Below the pieces are notes generated by a model that ran no database searches, was not told the origin of the DNA, and saw nothing but the letters and a program-made list of their open reading frames with translations. A program made the position numbers and the translations under genes. Shown here one piece after another: positions 1 to 9,466 of a stretch of 64,000 nucleotides of DNA. Every line of letters starts with the position of its first letter. Positions within the stretch are counted from its first letter, which is position 1. Origin of the DNA: Eubacteriales bacterium (GTDB lineage: Bacteria; Bacillota; Clostridia; Oscillospirales; Oscillospiraceae); the NCBI GenBank assembly GCA_030539285.1, contig JAUNSH010000005.1, positions 1 to 64,000 of the forward strand, in the 5' to 3' direction.

Positions 1-2
1 AC

Positions 3-683
3 CAGAAGGTCATCAAGGCTATGGCAATCCTGAAGGAAAAGCACCTGCCCTTCGGTCTGTCCTGCTGCTACACCAGCCAGAATCTGGACTCCATCAGCTC
101 CTACGAGTTCATTGACCAGATGGTGGAGTGGGGCGCGCGGTTCGTGTGGTACTTCCACTATATGCCCGTGGGCAACGATGCCGCGCCGGAGCTGCTGCCC
201 AATCCCGAACAGCGGGAATTCATGTATCACCGCATCCGGGACATCCGTGCTACCAAGCCCATCTTCGCCATGGACTTCCAGAATGACGGCGAATATGTCG
301 GCGGCTGCATTGCCGGTGGACGGCGGTATCTACATATCAATGCCAACGGCGACTGCGACCCCTGCGTGTTTATCCACTATTCCAACGCCAACATCCGGGA
401 CATGAGCTTGCTGGATGTGATGCGCAGTCCCATCTTCATGGCCTATCACGACGGTCAGCCCTTCAATGACAATCATCTGCGTCCCTGCCCCATGTTGGAG
501 AACCCGGAAAAGCTCCGGGAAATCGTGAAGGCCACCGGTGCCCATTCTACTGACCTTCAGTCTCCCGAGACGGTTGACCACCTGTGCGATAAGTGCGAAT
601 CCTACGCCAAAAACTGGAAACCCACCGCCGATACCCTGTGGCAGTGCAGCTGCTGTAAAAAGCAGGAGGCAGCAACAAAATGA
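3..683 (+). CDS. Radical SAM protein, C-terminal part (5' end outside window)
   Basis: The reading frame is open to the first base, so the N-terminal half, where the radical SAM CxxxCxxC motif would lie, is outside the window. Counting from the first in-window Met (position 21), the visible 220 residues carry Cys 96, a CDPC pair at 112/115, Cys 156, a CDKC pair at 189/192 and a Cys-rich tail (CSCC). That spacing resembles the auxiliary-cluster region of SPASM-like radical SAM proteins. The stop overlaps the start of metK by 4 bases (ATGA), so the two are translationally coupled. Supplying SAM next to a SAM-using enzyme makes sense, but the substrate cannot be told from this fragment. Confidence 0.8.
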   Translation, partial: QKVIKAMAILKEKHLPFGLSCCYTSQNLDSISSYEFIDQMVEWGARFVWYFHYMPVGNDAAPELLPNPEQREFMYHRIRDIRATKPIFAMDFQNDGEYVGGCIAGGRRYLHINANGDCDPCVFIHYSNANIRDMSLLDVMRSPIFMAYHDGQPFNDNHLRPCPMLENPEKLREIVKATGAHSTDLQSPETVDHLCDKCESYAKNWKPTADTLWQCSCCKKQEAATK

Positions 684-1822
684 CTACCTTCTTTACTTCT
701 GAAAGCGTAACGGAAGGGCATCCGGACAAGGTCTGCGACCAGATTGCCGATGCAATTCTGGATGCCCTGCTGGAAAAGGATCCTCATTCCCATGTGGCCT
801 GTGAGGTCACAGCCATCACCGATGAAGTCCATATTTTCGGTGAGATCACCTCTGCCGCCCGGGTGGATTATGAAGCCATTGCCCGGCAGATGATTCGGGA
901 GATCGGCTATACCAAGCCGGGACACGGCTTCGATGCGGATTCCTGTCGGATCACTGTGGATGTTCACCAGCAGTCTCCCGACATCAACATGGGTGTGGAA
1001 CGGTCAGACACCATGGAAAACGGTGCGGGCGATCAGGGCATGATGTTCGGCTATGCCTGCCGGGAAACAGACAGCCTGATGCCCCTGCCCATCGAGCTTG
1101 CCCATAAGCTGACAAAGCGTCTGGCCTATGTGCGCCGGGAAGGGATCCTGCCCTATCTCCTGCCGGACGGAAAAGCTCAGGTCACAGTAGAATACCGGGA
1201 TGGTATCCCTGCACGGGTGGACACAGTGGTGGTTTCCTCCCAGCACGGAGCGGATGTATCCATGGATACGCTCCGGGAAGATGTCCTTCTTCATGTCATC
1301 CGCCCGGTGATTCCGGAAGCCATGCTGGATGCCGACACCAAATACTTTATCAATCCCACAGGCCGTTTCTGCATCGGCGGCCCCGCCGGAGACAGCGGCC
1401 TCACCGGCAGAAAGCTGATTGTGGACACCTACGGCGGCTATGCCCGTCACGGCGGCGGGGCGTTCTCCGGCAAGGACCCCTCCAAGGTGGACCGGAGCGG
1501 CGCGTACATGGCCCGGTATCTGGCGAAAAATGTGGTGGCGGCGGGTCTGGCGGATCGGTGCGAAATTCAGATCAGCTACGCCATTGGTGTCGCCCGGCCG
1601 GTATCTCTGCTGGTGGATACCTTTGGCACAGGTGTGACTTCGGATGAAAGCATTCAGAAGTTGATTCGAGATACTGTTGACCTGCGTCCCTCCGCAATTA
1701 TCGATAAGCTTAACCTGCGGACGCCGTTTTACCGGCACACCGCAAGCTACGGACACTTTGGCTCCAACACGGTGGATTTGCCCTGGGAGCAAACAGATTT
1801 ATTAGCCCTACGGCAAGCATAA
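680..1822 (+). CDS. metK: S-adenosylmethionine synthetase
   Basis: Makes S-adenosylmethionine from methionine and ATP in the cytosol. The 380-residue product starts with the family's TEGHPDK signature (about residues 11-17), has the GAGDQG ATP-binding loop near residue 114 and the glycine-rich GGGAFSGKD loop with KVDRS near 257. It is slightly shorter than the usual 390-400 residues, but all signature segments are present. The start overlaps the preceding radical SAM gene by 4 bases. A 14-bp inverted repeat follows the stop. Confidence 0.97.
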   Translation: MTTFFTSESVTEGHPDKVCDQIADAILDALLEKDPHSHVACEVTAITDEVHIFGEITSAARVDYEAIARQMIREIGYTKPGHGFDADSCRITVDVHQQSPDINMGVERSDTMENGAGDQGMMFGYACRETDSLMPLPIELAHKLTKRLAYVRREGILPYLLPDGKAQVTVEYRDGIPARVDTVVVSSQHGADVSMDTLREDVLLHVIRPVIPEAMLDADTKYFINPTGRFCIGGPAGDSGLTGRKLIVDTYGGYARHGGGAFSGKDPSKVDRSGAYMARYLAKNVVAAGLADRCEIQISYAIGVARPVSLLVDTFGTGVTSDESIQKLIRDTVDLRPSAIIDKLNLRTPFYRHTASYGHFGSNTVDLPWEQTDLLALRQA

Positions 1823-1846
1823 CAAGGCTATGTCATAGAGACACGA

Positions 1847-1892
1847 ATCAGCCGGATTGCTTCTTTACAGGAAGGTAGGCAATCCGGCTGAT
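1847..1892. terminator. 14-bp perfect inverted repeat after metK
   Basis: Arms at 1847-1860 and 1879-1892 are perfectly complementary with an 18-nt loop. No run of T follows on the plus strand, so an intrinsic terminator is possible but not textbook; a 3'-end stabilising hairpin is the alternative. Confidence 0.5.
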
Positions 1893-1923
1893 CAGACTAT
1901 AAGAATTGGAGGGAGTGCGGACA

Positions 1924-2067
1924 TTGGAGACGATACTACAGATTGTATTTTGGTTTCTCGCAGTAGTTGCTGTGGCAGTCTTGGCAATCCTACCCTCATT
2001 TCGTGAGAGCGCAATTCTCTCTGAACCAACCTTCGACATTACGGATGCCGACTATACTTGCGTATAG
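1924..2067 (+). CDS. Small single-pass membrane protein, TTG start
   Basis: A 47-codon ORF starting with TTG at 1924, about 10 nt after a GGAGGG ribosome site at 1908-1913. An in-frame GTG at 1915 is too close to that site. The product has one strongly hydrophobic helix (about residues 6-25, rich in V, A, L, F) followed by a short polar, acidic tail ending at TAG 2065-2067. It lies 43 bp upstream of the HdeD-like gene on the same strand and may be the first gene of that operon. I do not recognise a family. The TTG start and small size make the call tentative. Confidence 0.45.
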   Translation: METILQIVFWFLAVVAVAVLAILPSFRESAILSEPTFDITDADYTCV

Positions 2068-2110
2068 AATCGCATCTTCGATATATTCCAAAAATTGGGA
2101 GGCATATGCT

Positions 2111-2686
2111 ATGTATTGGAACAAACGGATTCAAACCGCAAAAATTGGATACTTAATCATCTCAACATTGCTATGCGCGCTGGGGATACTCTTGGTTGCT
2201 CTCCCGGATTTTTCAGCCGAATTGTTTTGCAGGATTTCGGGAATCATCATGCTTCTGTTTGGGCTCATCAAAATGATCGGCTATTTCTCAAAGGACTTGT
2301 ATCGGCTGGCATTTCAGTTCGATCTGGCATCCGGTATTTTACTGATGGCCCTCGGCATCATCATGATGCTTCGTGCAAATGTGATGATCAGCATTATTTG
2401 TATTATTCTGGGGATCTATGTTCTGGCAGACGCCCTGCTGAAAGTACAAATTGCCATTGATGCAAAAACCTTTGGAATTGCAAAATGGTGGCTGATTCTC
2501 GCAGCAGCAATTCTGACGGGGATTTTTGGCTTCCTTCTGGTGCTGCGCCCCTCAGAAAGCGCCCGGATAATGATGGTATTGCTTGGGCTGACGCTCATCA
2601 CCGAGGGAGTATTGAACTTTGTCACCATTCTTACTGCGGTAAAAATCATGCGCCACCAGCTGCCGGAAATCATCGACGCAGGATAA
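2111..2686 (+). CDS. HdeD family membrane protein (DUF308)
   Basis: A 191-residue integral membrane protein with about six hydrophobic helices, arranged as the repeated two-to-three-helix hairpins typical of HdeD/DUF308 proteins. E. coli HdeD is linked to acid resistance; the biochemical role in Firmicutes is not established. ATG 2111 is chosen because GGGAGG (2097-2102) sits 8 nt upstream; the longer frame opening at 1967 has no ribosome site and overlaps the small upstream ORF. It precedes the phospholipid synthesis genes, suggesting a membrane-maintenance role (inference). Confidence 0.85.
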   Translation: MYWNKRIQTAKIGYLIISTLLCALGILLVALPDFSAELFCRISGIIMLLFGLIKMIGYFSKDLYRLAFQFDLASGILLMALGIIMMLRANVMISIICIILGIYVLADALLKVQIAIDAKTFGIAKWWLILAAAILTGIFGFLLVLRPSESARIMMVLLGLTLITEGVLNFVTILTAVKIMRHQLPEIIDAG

Positions 2687-2797
2687 TCATGGTTCATTGC
2701 TGATTGAGATACCTTGAAACGATGCGGCTTCAATGATACACGGACAGGTTAGCTTCTCTTTCATCAACTTTATATAGAAAAGGTCAGGGGACATATT

Positions 2798-4030
2798 ATG
2801 GAGAATAAACGGTTCAGCAAGAACGCGATTCTGACAATTCCGAATCTGATTAGCCTGTTTCGTATCCTGCTAATCCCGCTAATCATCTGGCTATATTGTG
2901 GGAAGAAACAATACGCAGCTACGATTGCGGTAGTCGCAATTTCAGGAGTCTCAGACATAATCGATGGCAAGATTGCCAGAAGATTTAACATGGTTTCCGA
3001 TGTGGGAAAGGTGCTGGATCCGATTGCCGACAAGCTGACGCAGGCGGCGCTGGTGATCTGTCTGACTGCCCGGTATCCGTGGATGTGGGTGCTTCTGGCA
3101 TTATTCGCCGTAAAAGAATGTTTGATGCTGCTGTGGGGATATCTGATACTGAAGAGCACAGATACGATCAACAGCGCAAAATGGTACGGCAAACTCAGTA
3201 CAGTCGTGCTTTATGTCGTCATGATGATCTTAATCCTTTTTGTGGATATTCCGGAAGCAAAAGCCAAGGCACTCATGCTGTTGTGCGGCGGGGTGATGCT
3301 TCTGTCTCTCGTCATGTATGGCCGGTTTTACCACGCAATTCTGGATCAGGCACCTCCCGGAAGTGTGCCACAACAGGCGTTACGCACTGCGCGAAATATC
3401 GTTCTGGGCCTGATTTGGGCGGGAATTATTGCAATTTGCTTTCTTCATCGGAAAGAGCTGTCTGCGGAAGGAATTGCGCGCTACACACCCGGGAACCCTT
3501 GGCTTGCATCCATCGTAATGTTGGCGCTGTTTGCGCTGAAAAGTCTGAGCATCGTCATCTATTCTGGACTTCTTTATGCCGCAAATGGGATCCTCTTTCC
3601 CCTTCCTGTGGCAATACTTTTGAATCTGATTGGAACTGTGATCATGGTGTCCTTGCCATACCAGATTGGGAGAAGAACCGGGGCTTCTGCGGTGGAAGAT
3701 ATCCGGGCAAAGCACCCCAAAACAGAAGCAATCTATGACTTAAGAGTAAAGAACGATTTCCTCTTTTCCTTCCTTGTTCGCATGGTTCGCTTACCCAGTG
3801 ATGTAGCCAGCTTATATATGGGAGCGGTTCATGTCGAGTATAAAAAATACCTTTTGGGAAGTCTGTTGGGGCTGTTTCCCCATACGATTACTTTTCCCAT
3901 TATGGGTATGAGCATTCGAGATATTCGTTCTCCAAGATTTATTATTTCGCTTTGCGCGGAAATTGCCTATATCCTGATTACTTACGCAGTGTACACGCAA
4001 TATCGCAAAAAGAATATGGAAGGCCAATAA
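2798..4030 (+). CDS. CDP-alcohol phosphatidyltransferase fused to VTT/DedA-like domain
   Basis: A 410-residue two-domain membrane protein. Residues 1-185 match PgsA-type phosphatidyltransferases: the complete DGx2ARx8Gx3Dx3D catalytic motif lies at about 55-77, within a multi-helix membrane domain. PgsA makes phosphatidylglycerol-phosphate from CDP-diacylglycerol and glycerol-3-phosphate. Residues about 225-400 form a second hydrophobic domain resembling VTT/SNARE-associated (DedA/TVP38) proteins, a family that includes lipid scramblases and flippases. Joining head-group transfer and a scramblase-like domain in one chain is unusual. CdsA, which makes the CDP-diacylglycerol substrate, is encoded two genes downstream. 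Confidence 0.88.
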   Translation: MENKRFSKNAILTIPNLISLFRILLIPLIIWLYCGKKQYAATIAVVAISGVSDIIDGKIARRFNMVSDVGKVLDPIADKLTQAALVICLTARYPWMWVLLALFAVKECLMLLWGYLILKSTDTINSAKWYGKLSTVVLYVVMMILILFVDIPEAKAKALMLLCGGVMLLSLVMYGRFYHAILDQAPPGSVPQQALRTARNIVLGLIWAGIIAICFLHRKELSAEGIARYTPGNPWLASIVMLALFALKSLSIVIYSGLLYAANGILFPLPVAILLNLIGTVIMVSLPYQIGRRTGASAVEDIRAKHPKTEAIYDLRVKNDFLFSFLVRMVRLPSDVASLYMGAVHVEYKKYLLGSLLGLFPHTITFPIMGMSIRDIRSPRFIISLCAEIAYILITYAVYTQYRKKNMEGQ

Positions 4031-4093
4031 ACGGATGGGATGGGCATGATACATCGTTTTCGGGGTGAACTCTGACATAAAAAGGAGACAAAT

Positions 4094-4951
4094 ATGGACG
4101 AAAAGATTGCAGTCTTGACAGACACAAACAGTGGAATTACCCCTGACCAAGCGGCCCGGTATGGGATCTATCTGGTGGCAATGCCGGTGATCATTGACGA
4201 TGAAACCTATTTCGAGAATGAATCCATTTGCCAGGAGGAATTCTTTCAGCGCCTGCGCGAGGGCGCGTCTGTCAGTACCTCTCAACCTGCCCCAGGTATC
4301 CTGATGGACTGCTGGGACAGCCTTCTGGAGCATTATGACCAGGTCATTTACCTCCCTATGTCCAGCGGCCTTTCCGGCAGTTGCCATACGGCTGCCATGC
4401 TGGCAGAGGAATACGATGGACGAATCCATGTGGTAGATAATCACAGAATATCGATTACGCTGAGACAATCGGTTTTGGAAGCAAAGTATCTGGCTTGCCG
4501 TGGAAAAAGCCCTCAGGAAATCGCAACCTATCTGGAACAGGATGGATTCGATTCCAGCATTTATGTTGCGGTCAACACGCTGGAGTATCTGAAGAAAAGC
4601 GGTCGGGTTACGGCTGCGGGGGCTGCTGTCGGAACAATTCTGAACATCAAGCCGGTGCTTCAAATCCAAGGCGGCAAGTTGGATGCCTATAAAAGGGCGC
4701 GTGGTATGCATCAAGCAATGCAGATGATGATTGATGGGCTGAAACAGGATCAAACCCATCGCTTTGCCGGAAAGAAAATGGTCATTCGCGCGGCCTATTC
4801 CGGAGATGCGGAAGCTGGTGCGATCTGGCAGGCGGAATTGCAGGCGGCATTTCCGGGAATGTCCATCGGGCTGGATCCCCTGCCAATCAGCATATCCTGC
4901 CACACAGGTGATGGCGCTCTTGGCGTTGGTATGATGAAAGAAATCATTTAA
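4094..4951 (+). CDS. DegV family fatty-acid-binding protein
   Basis: A 285-residue DegV protein. It opens with the family's TDTNSGI strand-loop, followed by a TSQPAPG segment (about 62-68) and an MSSGLSGS loop (about 93-100) that form the fatty-acid carboxylate pocket. DegV/FakB proteins bind fatty acids; FakB hands them to the kinase FakA for phosphorylation and phospholipid synthesis. No fakA is visible nearby. Its place between a phosphatidyltransferase and CdsA supports a role in supplying acyl chains (inference). AAGGAG lies just before the ATG. Confidence 0.92.
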   Translation: MDEKIAVLTDTNSGITPDQAARYGIYLVAMPVIIDDETYFENESICQEEFFQRLREGASVSTSQPAPGILMDCWDSLLEHYDQVIYLPMSSGLSGSCHTAAMLAEEYDGRIHVVDNHRISITLRQSVLEAKYLACRGKSPQEIATYLEQDGFDSSIYVAVNTLEYLKKSGRVTAAGAAVGTILNIKPVLQIQGGKLDAYKRARGMHQAMQMMIDGLKQDQTHRFAGKKMVIRAAYSGDAEAGAIWQAELQAAFPGMSIGLDPLPISISCHTGDGALGVGMMKEII

Positions 4952-5014
4952 GCTCGGCGTACATTTGCACGCTTCTGACTGCATTGCTTTCCAAATACAG
5001 GAGTTTGATTCATC

Positions 5015-5893
5015 GTGAAAGGAAACAAAAAAACGAACGAGGCCCGTGTTTTGGGCAAAACAGAGAGGGACTCTTCCGGAGAATGGAAGCTTCGTACACA
5101 GACAGGCGCAATCGTGGCGATAGTGGGTGCTGTAGTAATCCTGCTTTCACACTATCCCTATGTTCTGAATGCCGTTGCTGCGGTTCTGGGTATTTTGGGA
5201 ATATACGAACTGCTTCATGCGCTGAATCAATGCACGACTCCTAAAATGTTCATTCTCTCTTTGACCGCCTTATTGATCTGCTTTGGGACAATACCCTATT
5301 ATCCAATTAGCCTGACAGTTGTCTGGTTGATTGCTCTGATTCTGTTTCTCAGCGCAATGCGGCATACTGGACAAGTCTGCTTTTCTAAGCCTATGTGCGT
5401 TATTTTCTGCTCCCTGATGATGCCCTTTTTTTACCGCAGCATCGTGGAAATCAGGCAGATAGAACAAGGGTTCCTATACCTGATTTTTGTCGTGCTCGGA
5501 TGTGCTGTTAATGATGTCGCTGCGTTTATGATTGGAAAAACATTTGGAGCACGCAAACTGGCACCACAGATTAGTCCAGGAAAAACGGTAGAGGGTGGAC
5601 TCGGCGGATTGATTCTCTCCACAATGATCCTTGAAATTTTTGCAGCTATTCTCACACAACATACGGGCGTACAGGTGAAGTACGGATTGCTGACGCTATT
5701 TTTGATTTTCTCCTCCATAATCGGACAATTCGGAGATCTGGCAATGTCCGTAATCAAACGGTCAGCAGGAATCAAGGATTTCGGGAATCTCCTGCCGGGG
5801 CACGGCGGTATACTGGATCGCTTTGACAGCCTTCTGTTTGCCGCTCCATTTGCTATGATATTCTTCTTGATTACCAAAGGCTTTTTATCATAA
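5015..5893 (+). CDS. cdsA: Phosphatidate cytidylyltransferase, GTG start
   Basis: Converts phosphatidic acid and CTP to CDP-diacylglycerol at the membrane. The 292-residue protein has a polar N-terminal tail, about eight hydrophobic helices and, near the C-terminus, the CdsA signature: SxxKR, then KD, then PGHGGxxDRFD (about residues 246-275). The start is GTG 5015 with GGAG about 11 nt upstream. The enzyme feeds the PgsA-type transferase two genes upstream, so the run can make phosphatidylglycerol precursors. Confidence 0.93.
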   Translation: MKGNKKTNEARVLGKTERDSSGEWKLRTQTGAIVAIVGAVVILLSHYPYVLNAVAAVLGILGIYELLHALNQCTTPKMFILSLTALLICFGTIPYYPISLTVVWLIALILFLSAMRHTGQVCFSKPMCVIFCSLMMPFFYRSIVEIRQIEQGFLYLIFVVLGCAVNDVAAFMIGKTFGARKLAPQISPGKTVEGGLGGLILSTMILEIFAAILTQHTGVQVKYGLLTLFLIFSSIIGQFGDLAMSVIKRSAGIKDFGNLLPGHGGILDRFDSLLFAAPFAMIFFLITKGFLS

Positions 5894-5913
5894 AAAGGAA
5901 AGGAACACTCCCT

Positions 5914-6885
5914 ATGAAAAACGAAACAAGAAAAGCAATGCAATTGTCGGGAATTGCGATTGCTGCAACAGCCGCAGCATCTGCCACCGCCTATCTGACA
6001 ACACGGCTTCTGACAAGAGAGGCTTTGGATCGGGAAGAACCCAGAGTGTTCCAAAAAGCGGGCAATCTGATTTCCGGCACCCAATCCGGGAATGCCTTTC
6101 AGGAGGAATTGCGAAAAACGGCTGAAGAGCTGGCGCAGAAAGAAAATGAAACAGTGGAGATCACCGGTCATGATGGGGTGCCTTTGGTAGGGCACTGGAT
6201 TCCCTGTGAGAATGCGAAGCGGGTCATCATTGCCATGCACGGCTGGCGCTCTGCGTGGTACAAAGACTTTGGAATGGTTTCCGATTGTTGGGAGCGGAAT
6301 AGATGCAGCGTCCTGTATGCAGAACAGCGGGGACAGGGAAACAGCGGTGGTGATTTCATTGGCTTCGGCCCGATCGAACGCTATGACTGTCTGGACTGGA
6401 TCCACTGGGTTAGTGAACGATGCGGCACGGAACTCCCCATTTACCTCTGCGGCGTATCCATGGGTGCAACCACGGTTTTGATGGCGGCAGGGCTGGATCT
6501 GCCCGAAAATGTCCATGGAATTATGGCGGACTGTGGCTTTACTTCGCCCCACGCCATTTGGAAGCATGTTGCCAATCACAATCTGCACATTCCCTTCCGA
6601 CTTCGCGGTATTCTGGCGGATACGCTGTATGAGCGGAAAACCCAGTCGGATGCTGCATACGAGTCTACCGTTGACGCGCTGCGTCACTGCCGCGTTCCCG
6701 TCATGCTGATTCACGGGGCCGATGACCATTTCGTTCCATTGGAAATGACTTATGAGAATTACACTGCCTGCGCATCCCCCAAGAAGCTGTTTATTGTACC
6801 TGGCGCGGATCATGGTATGAGCTACTTTGTGGACAGGGAAGGCTATGAAGCTGCCGGACTGGATTTCTGGCGGCAGTATGACTGA
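5914..6885 (+). CDS. Membrane-anchored alpha/beta hydrolase
   Basis: A 323-residue serine hydrolase. An Ala/Thr-rich hydrophobic segment near residues 8-32 looks like an uncleaved signal anchor. The nucleophile elbow GVSMG (Ser about 181), the acid in GADDHF (about 269) and the His in GADHG (about 300) form a plausible catalytic triad. HGWRS near residue 109 fits the oxyanion-hole loop. The fold resembles BAAT/prolyl-oligopeptidase-like hydrolases of unknown substrate. Its neighbours suggest lipid or envelope substrates, but the sequence does not fix one. Confidence 0.87.
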   Translation: MKNETRKAMQLSGIAIAATAAASATAYLTTRLLTREALDREEPRVFQKAGNLISGTQSGNAFQEELRKTAEELAQKENETVEITGHDGVPLVGHWIPCENAKRVIIAMHGWRSAWYKDFGMVSDCWERNRCSVLYAEQRGQGNSGGDFIGFGPIERYDCLDWIHWVSERCGTELPIYLCGVSMGATTVLMAAGLDLPENVHGIMADCGFTSPHAIWKHVANHNLHIPFRLRGILADTLYERKTQSDAAYESTVDALRHCRVPVMLIHGADDHFVPLEMTYENYTACASPKKLFIVPGADHGMSYFVDREGYEAAGLDFWRQYD

Positions 6886-6894
6886 TATTGCCCT

Positions 6895-9312
6895 ATGAAG
6901 AAAGAGAAAGCTGCTGTGCAGCAAATGAATCGGGAAGCCGCTCAGCGCTATCTGGCGGATATTTCCAGAGGACTGTCTCAGGAACAGGTACAGGAGCGGA
7001 TAGACGGCGGTTGGACAAACAAAATAGTAACGGCAGAGTCGAAAACAGTGGGACAGATTGTAAAAGGTAACCTTCTAACCTACTTCAACTTGATTTTTGC
7101 CATACTCGCAATTCTGGTTATTGCGGCAGGCTCTTTTCGCAGTCTGACCTTCCTGCCGGTAGTCGTCGCCAACCTGTTTATCGGAATCCTTCAGGAAATC
7201 CGTGCGAAGAAAACTTTGGATCAGCTTACCATGCTGAACGCACCCAAAGCAGAAGTCGTTCGGAATGGTCAAATCTCAGAAATCCCGGCAGAGGAACTGG
7301 TGCTGGACGATATTGTGATTTTCCGGGGAGGCGACCAGATTTGTGCCGATGCGATTGTATTGGAAGGGAGTGTTTTGGTCAACGAGGCTCTGCTGACCGG
7401 TGAATCGGACGAGCTGCGAAAGGAACTGGGGGATTTTCTGATGTCTGGCAGCTTTGTTGTCTCCGGCGAGTGCTATGCCCGACTGGAGCGGGTAGGCGCG
7501 GATTCCTATATCTCCGAATTAACGCTGGAAGCCAAGGCACAGGATCAGAAGAAGCACTCCGAGATGCTCCGGGTGCTGGACAGACTGGTGGGCATTGTGG
7601 GTATTCTAATTATCCCCATAGGTGTTTTCCTGTTTGTGCAGCAGTATGTGTTCTCCGGCGCATCCTTCCAGAGCAGCATTCTTTCCATGGTAGCTGCCGT
7701 GGTTGGAATGATCCCAGAGGGATTGTATCTGCTGGCAAGCGTTGCGCTGGTGGTCAGCGTGATCCGCCTGGCATCCCAAAAGGTACTGGTTCACGATATG
7801 AAGTGTATCGAAGCCCTTGCCAGAGTTGATGTGCTGTGCGTGGACAAAACCGGAACTATCACGGAAAATGAGATGCAGGTCAGCAGCGTCATTCCCATGG
7901 AGGGCTTTGATCCAACCCAGGGTGTTGGCCTGAAAGCGCAGATCAGTACGCTGATTGCTGCCATGCCCGAGGGGAATCTGACCATGCAGGCGATGAAGCG
8001 TTACTTCAAAACACCGCTCAAAAAGGATGCCGAAGCGGTGTTTCCCTTCTCCTCTACATACAAGTATTGCGCTATTGTTTTTTCGGATGATGCCTATGTC
8101 CTTGGCGCGCCGGAGTTTGTCCTGCGTAGTGATTATGAGAAGTACCGTCCGCTGATTGAAAGTTATAGTGCGGACGGTTTTCGGACGGTTCTGTTCGGCA
8201 GATACGAAGGAGTACCGGACGGACAGGCATTGACGGAACCCGTGATTCCCATGGGACTGATTCTGTTGACCAATCCCATCCGCCGGGATGCGCCGGAGAC
8301 TTTCCGTTACTTTGCCCAGCAGGGCGTTGCCATCAAGGTCATCTCCGGGGATAACCCCCTGACCGTTTCGCAGATTGCCGCGGAAGCGGGCATCCCTGGC
8401 GCGGAGAACTATGTGGACGCTTCCACACTGGAAACGGAGGAGGCACTGCGGACTGGGGCAGAGCAGTATACCGTATTTGGGCGTGTCACGCCTGAGCAGA
8501 AGCGGCTGCTTGTCCGGGCATTGCGGAGCGCGGGACACACTGTGGGCATGACGGGAGACGGTGTCAATGATGTACTGGCCCTGAAGGAAGCGGACTGTTC
8601 CGTTGCCATGGCATCGGGCTGTGACGCGGCGGCACAGGTCTCCCAGTTGGTTTTGCTGGAATCAGATTTCACCGCTATGCCATCGGTGGTGGCGGAAGGA
8701 CGGCGGGTGGTCAACAACATCCAGCGGTCTGCCAGTCTGTTTCTGGTGAAGAACATTTTTTCTTTCCTGATGGCGGTCTTCTCTGCTTGCTTTATGCTGA
8801 ACTATCCTCTGGAACCTGCGCAAATTTCTCTCATTAGTATGTTCACCATCGGAATCCCCGGCTTTTTCCTTGCCCTGCAGCCAAATACAGAAGCCATTCA
8901 CGGACGGTTCCTGTCCAATGTTCTGATCAAAGCTCTGCCTGCGGGATTGACAGATTTCCTTGTGGTAGGTGCACTGGTAATCTTCGGCAGAGTCTTTGGT
9001 GTCAATGAGACGGATATTTCCACTGCCTGTACCATGCTCCTTGCCATTGTGGGATTTATGATTCTGTATCATATCAGCAAGCCGCTGAATCTGCTTCGCT
9101 GGATTGTCTGGATAGGCAGTGGTGTGGGACTGCTGGTTTGCAGCATCTATCAGGGTGATATTTTTGGTATCACGCATATGTCCATGGAGTGTGTCATGCT
9201 GTTCGTGGTATTTGCCATTGTCACAGAACCCGTTCTGCGCTACAGCACAATATTCATAGAGCGAATGGGCGCAATGGTCGCAAGCCGGAGGCGCAAAAGA
9301 GCTGCGAGATAG
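6895..9312 (+). CDS. Cation-transporting P-type ATPase (CtpE-like)
   Basis: An 805-residue P-type ATPase with actuator motif LLTGES (about 165-170), phosphorylation motif DKTGTIT (Asp about 316) and hinge MTGDGVNDV (about 551). A PEGL motif sits in the membrane helix before the phosphorylation domain. No heavy-metal CPC motif or N-terminal metal-binding domain is seen, so it is not a CopA/ZntA type; PEGL resembles the CtpE group, implicated in calcium uptake. The ATG lies 9 bp after the hydrolase stop without a clear ribosome site, suggesting coupling. The ion is inferred only. Confidence 0.9.
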   Translation: MKKEKAAVQQMNREAAQRYLADISRGLSQEQVQERIDGGWTNKIVTAESKTVGQIVKGNLLTYFNLIFAILAILVIAAGSFRSLTFLPVVVANLFIGILQEIRAKKTLDQLTMLNAPKAEVVRNGQISEIPAEELVLDDIVIFRGGDQICADAIVLEGSVLVNEALLTGESDELRKELGDFLMSGSFVVSGECYARLERVGADSYISELTLEAKAQDQKKHSEMLRVLDRLVGIVGILIIPIGVFLFVQQYVFSGASFQSSILSMVAAVVGMIPEGLYLLASVALVVSVIRLASQKVLVHDMKCIEALARVDVLCVDKTGTITENEMQVSSVIPMEGFDPTQGVGLKAQISTLIAAMPEGNLTMQAMKRYFKTPLKKDAEAVFPFSSTYKYCAIVFSDDAYVLGAPEFVLRSDYEKYRPLIESYSADGFRTVLFGRYEGVPDGQALTEPVIPMGLILLTNPIRRDAPETFRYFAQQGVAIKVISGDNPLTVSQIAAEAGIPGAENYVDASTLETEEALRTGAEQYTVFGRVTPEQKRLLVRALRSAGHTVGMTGDGVNDVLALKEADCSVAMASGCDAAAQVSQLVLLESDFTAMPSVVAEGRRVVNNIQRSASLFLVKNIFSFLMAVFSACFMLNYPLEPAQISLISMFTIGIPGFFLALQPNTEAIHGRFLSNVLIKALPAGLTDFLVVGALVIFGRVFGVNETDISTACTMLLAIVGFMILYHISKPLNLLRWIVWIGSGVGLLVCSIYQGDIFGITHMSMECVMLFVVFAIVTEPVLRYSTIFIERMGAMVASRRRKRAAR

Positions 9313-9352
9313 TTTTTTGCTCAGCGGTCTGTGATTTTTCAGTACAAAAAAT

Positions 9353-9391
9353 CCCCAGAACATCATCTTCTTATCGGATGATGTTCTGGGG
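9353..9391. repeat. Palindromic element, copy 1 (15-bp perfect arms)
   Basis: Arms 9353-9367 and 9377-9391 are perfectly complementary. The downstream flank (TTTGCGTTTTGAAA) is shared with a second copy at 39101-39139, so this is a dispersed element rather than a local accident. Here it also sits where the ATPase operon would need a terminator. Confidence 0.75.
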
Positions 9392-9398
9392 ATGTTTG

Positions 9399-9456
9399 CG
9401 TTTTGAAATGAATGTCCACAAACCATTTTTCCTTTGTGGGCATTCCTTTCAAAACG
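9399..9456. repeat. Long hairpin with 24-nt arms
   Basis: Arms 9399-9422 and 9433-9456 are complementary apart from about two positions. It begins inside the flank shared with the 39.1-kb copy, so it may be the complete form of the dispersed element, of which the other copy keeps only part. Confidence 0.65.
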
Positions 9457-9466
9457 GGCTGGGATT

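Noticed and set aside
1..680. SAM riboswitch upstream of metK
   Set aside because: metK is coupled to the upstream radical SAM gene by a 4-base overlap, so there is no leader in this window.
5431..6924. 497-codon antisense frame over cdsA and the hydrolase gene
   Set aside because: Low-complexity composition and no ribosome site; the plus-strand genes have full family motifs.
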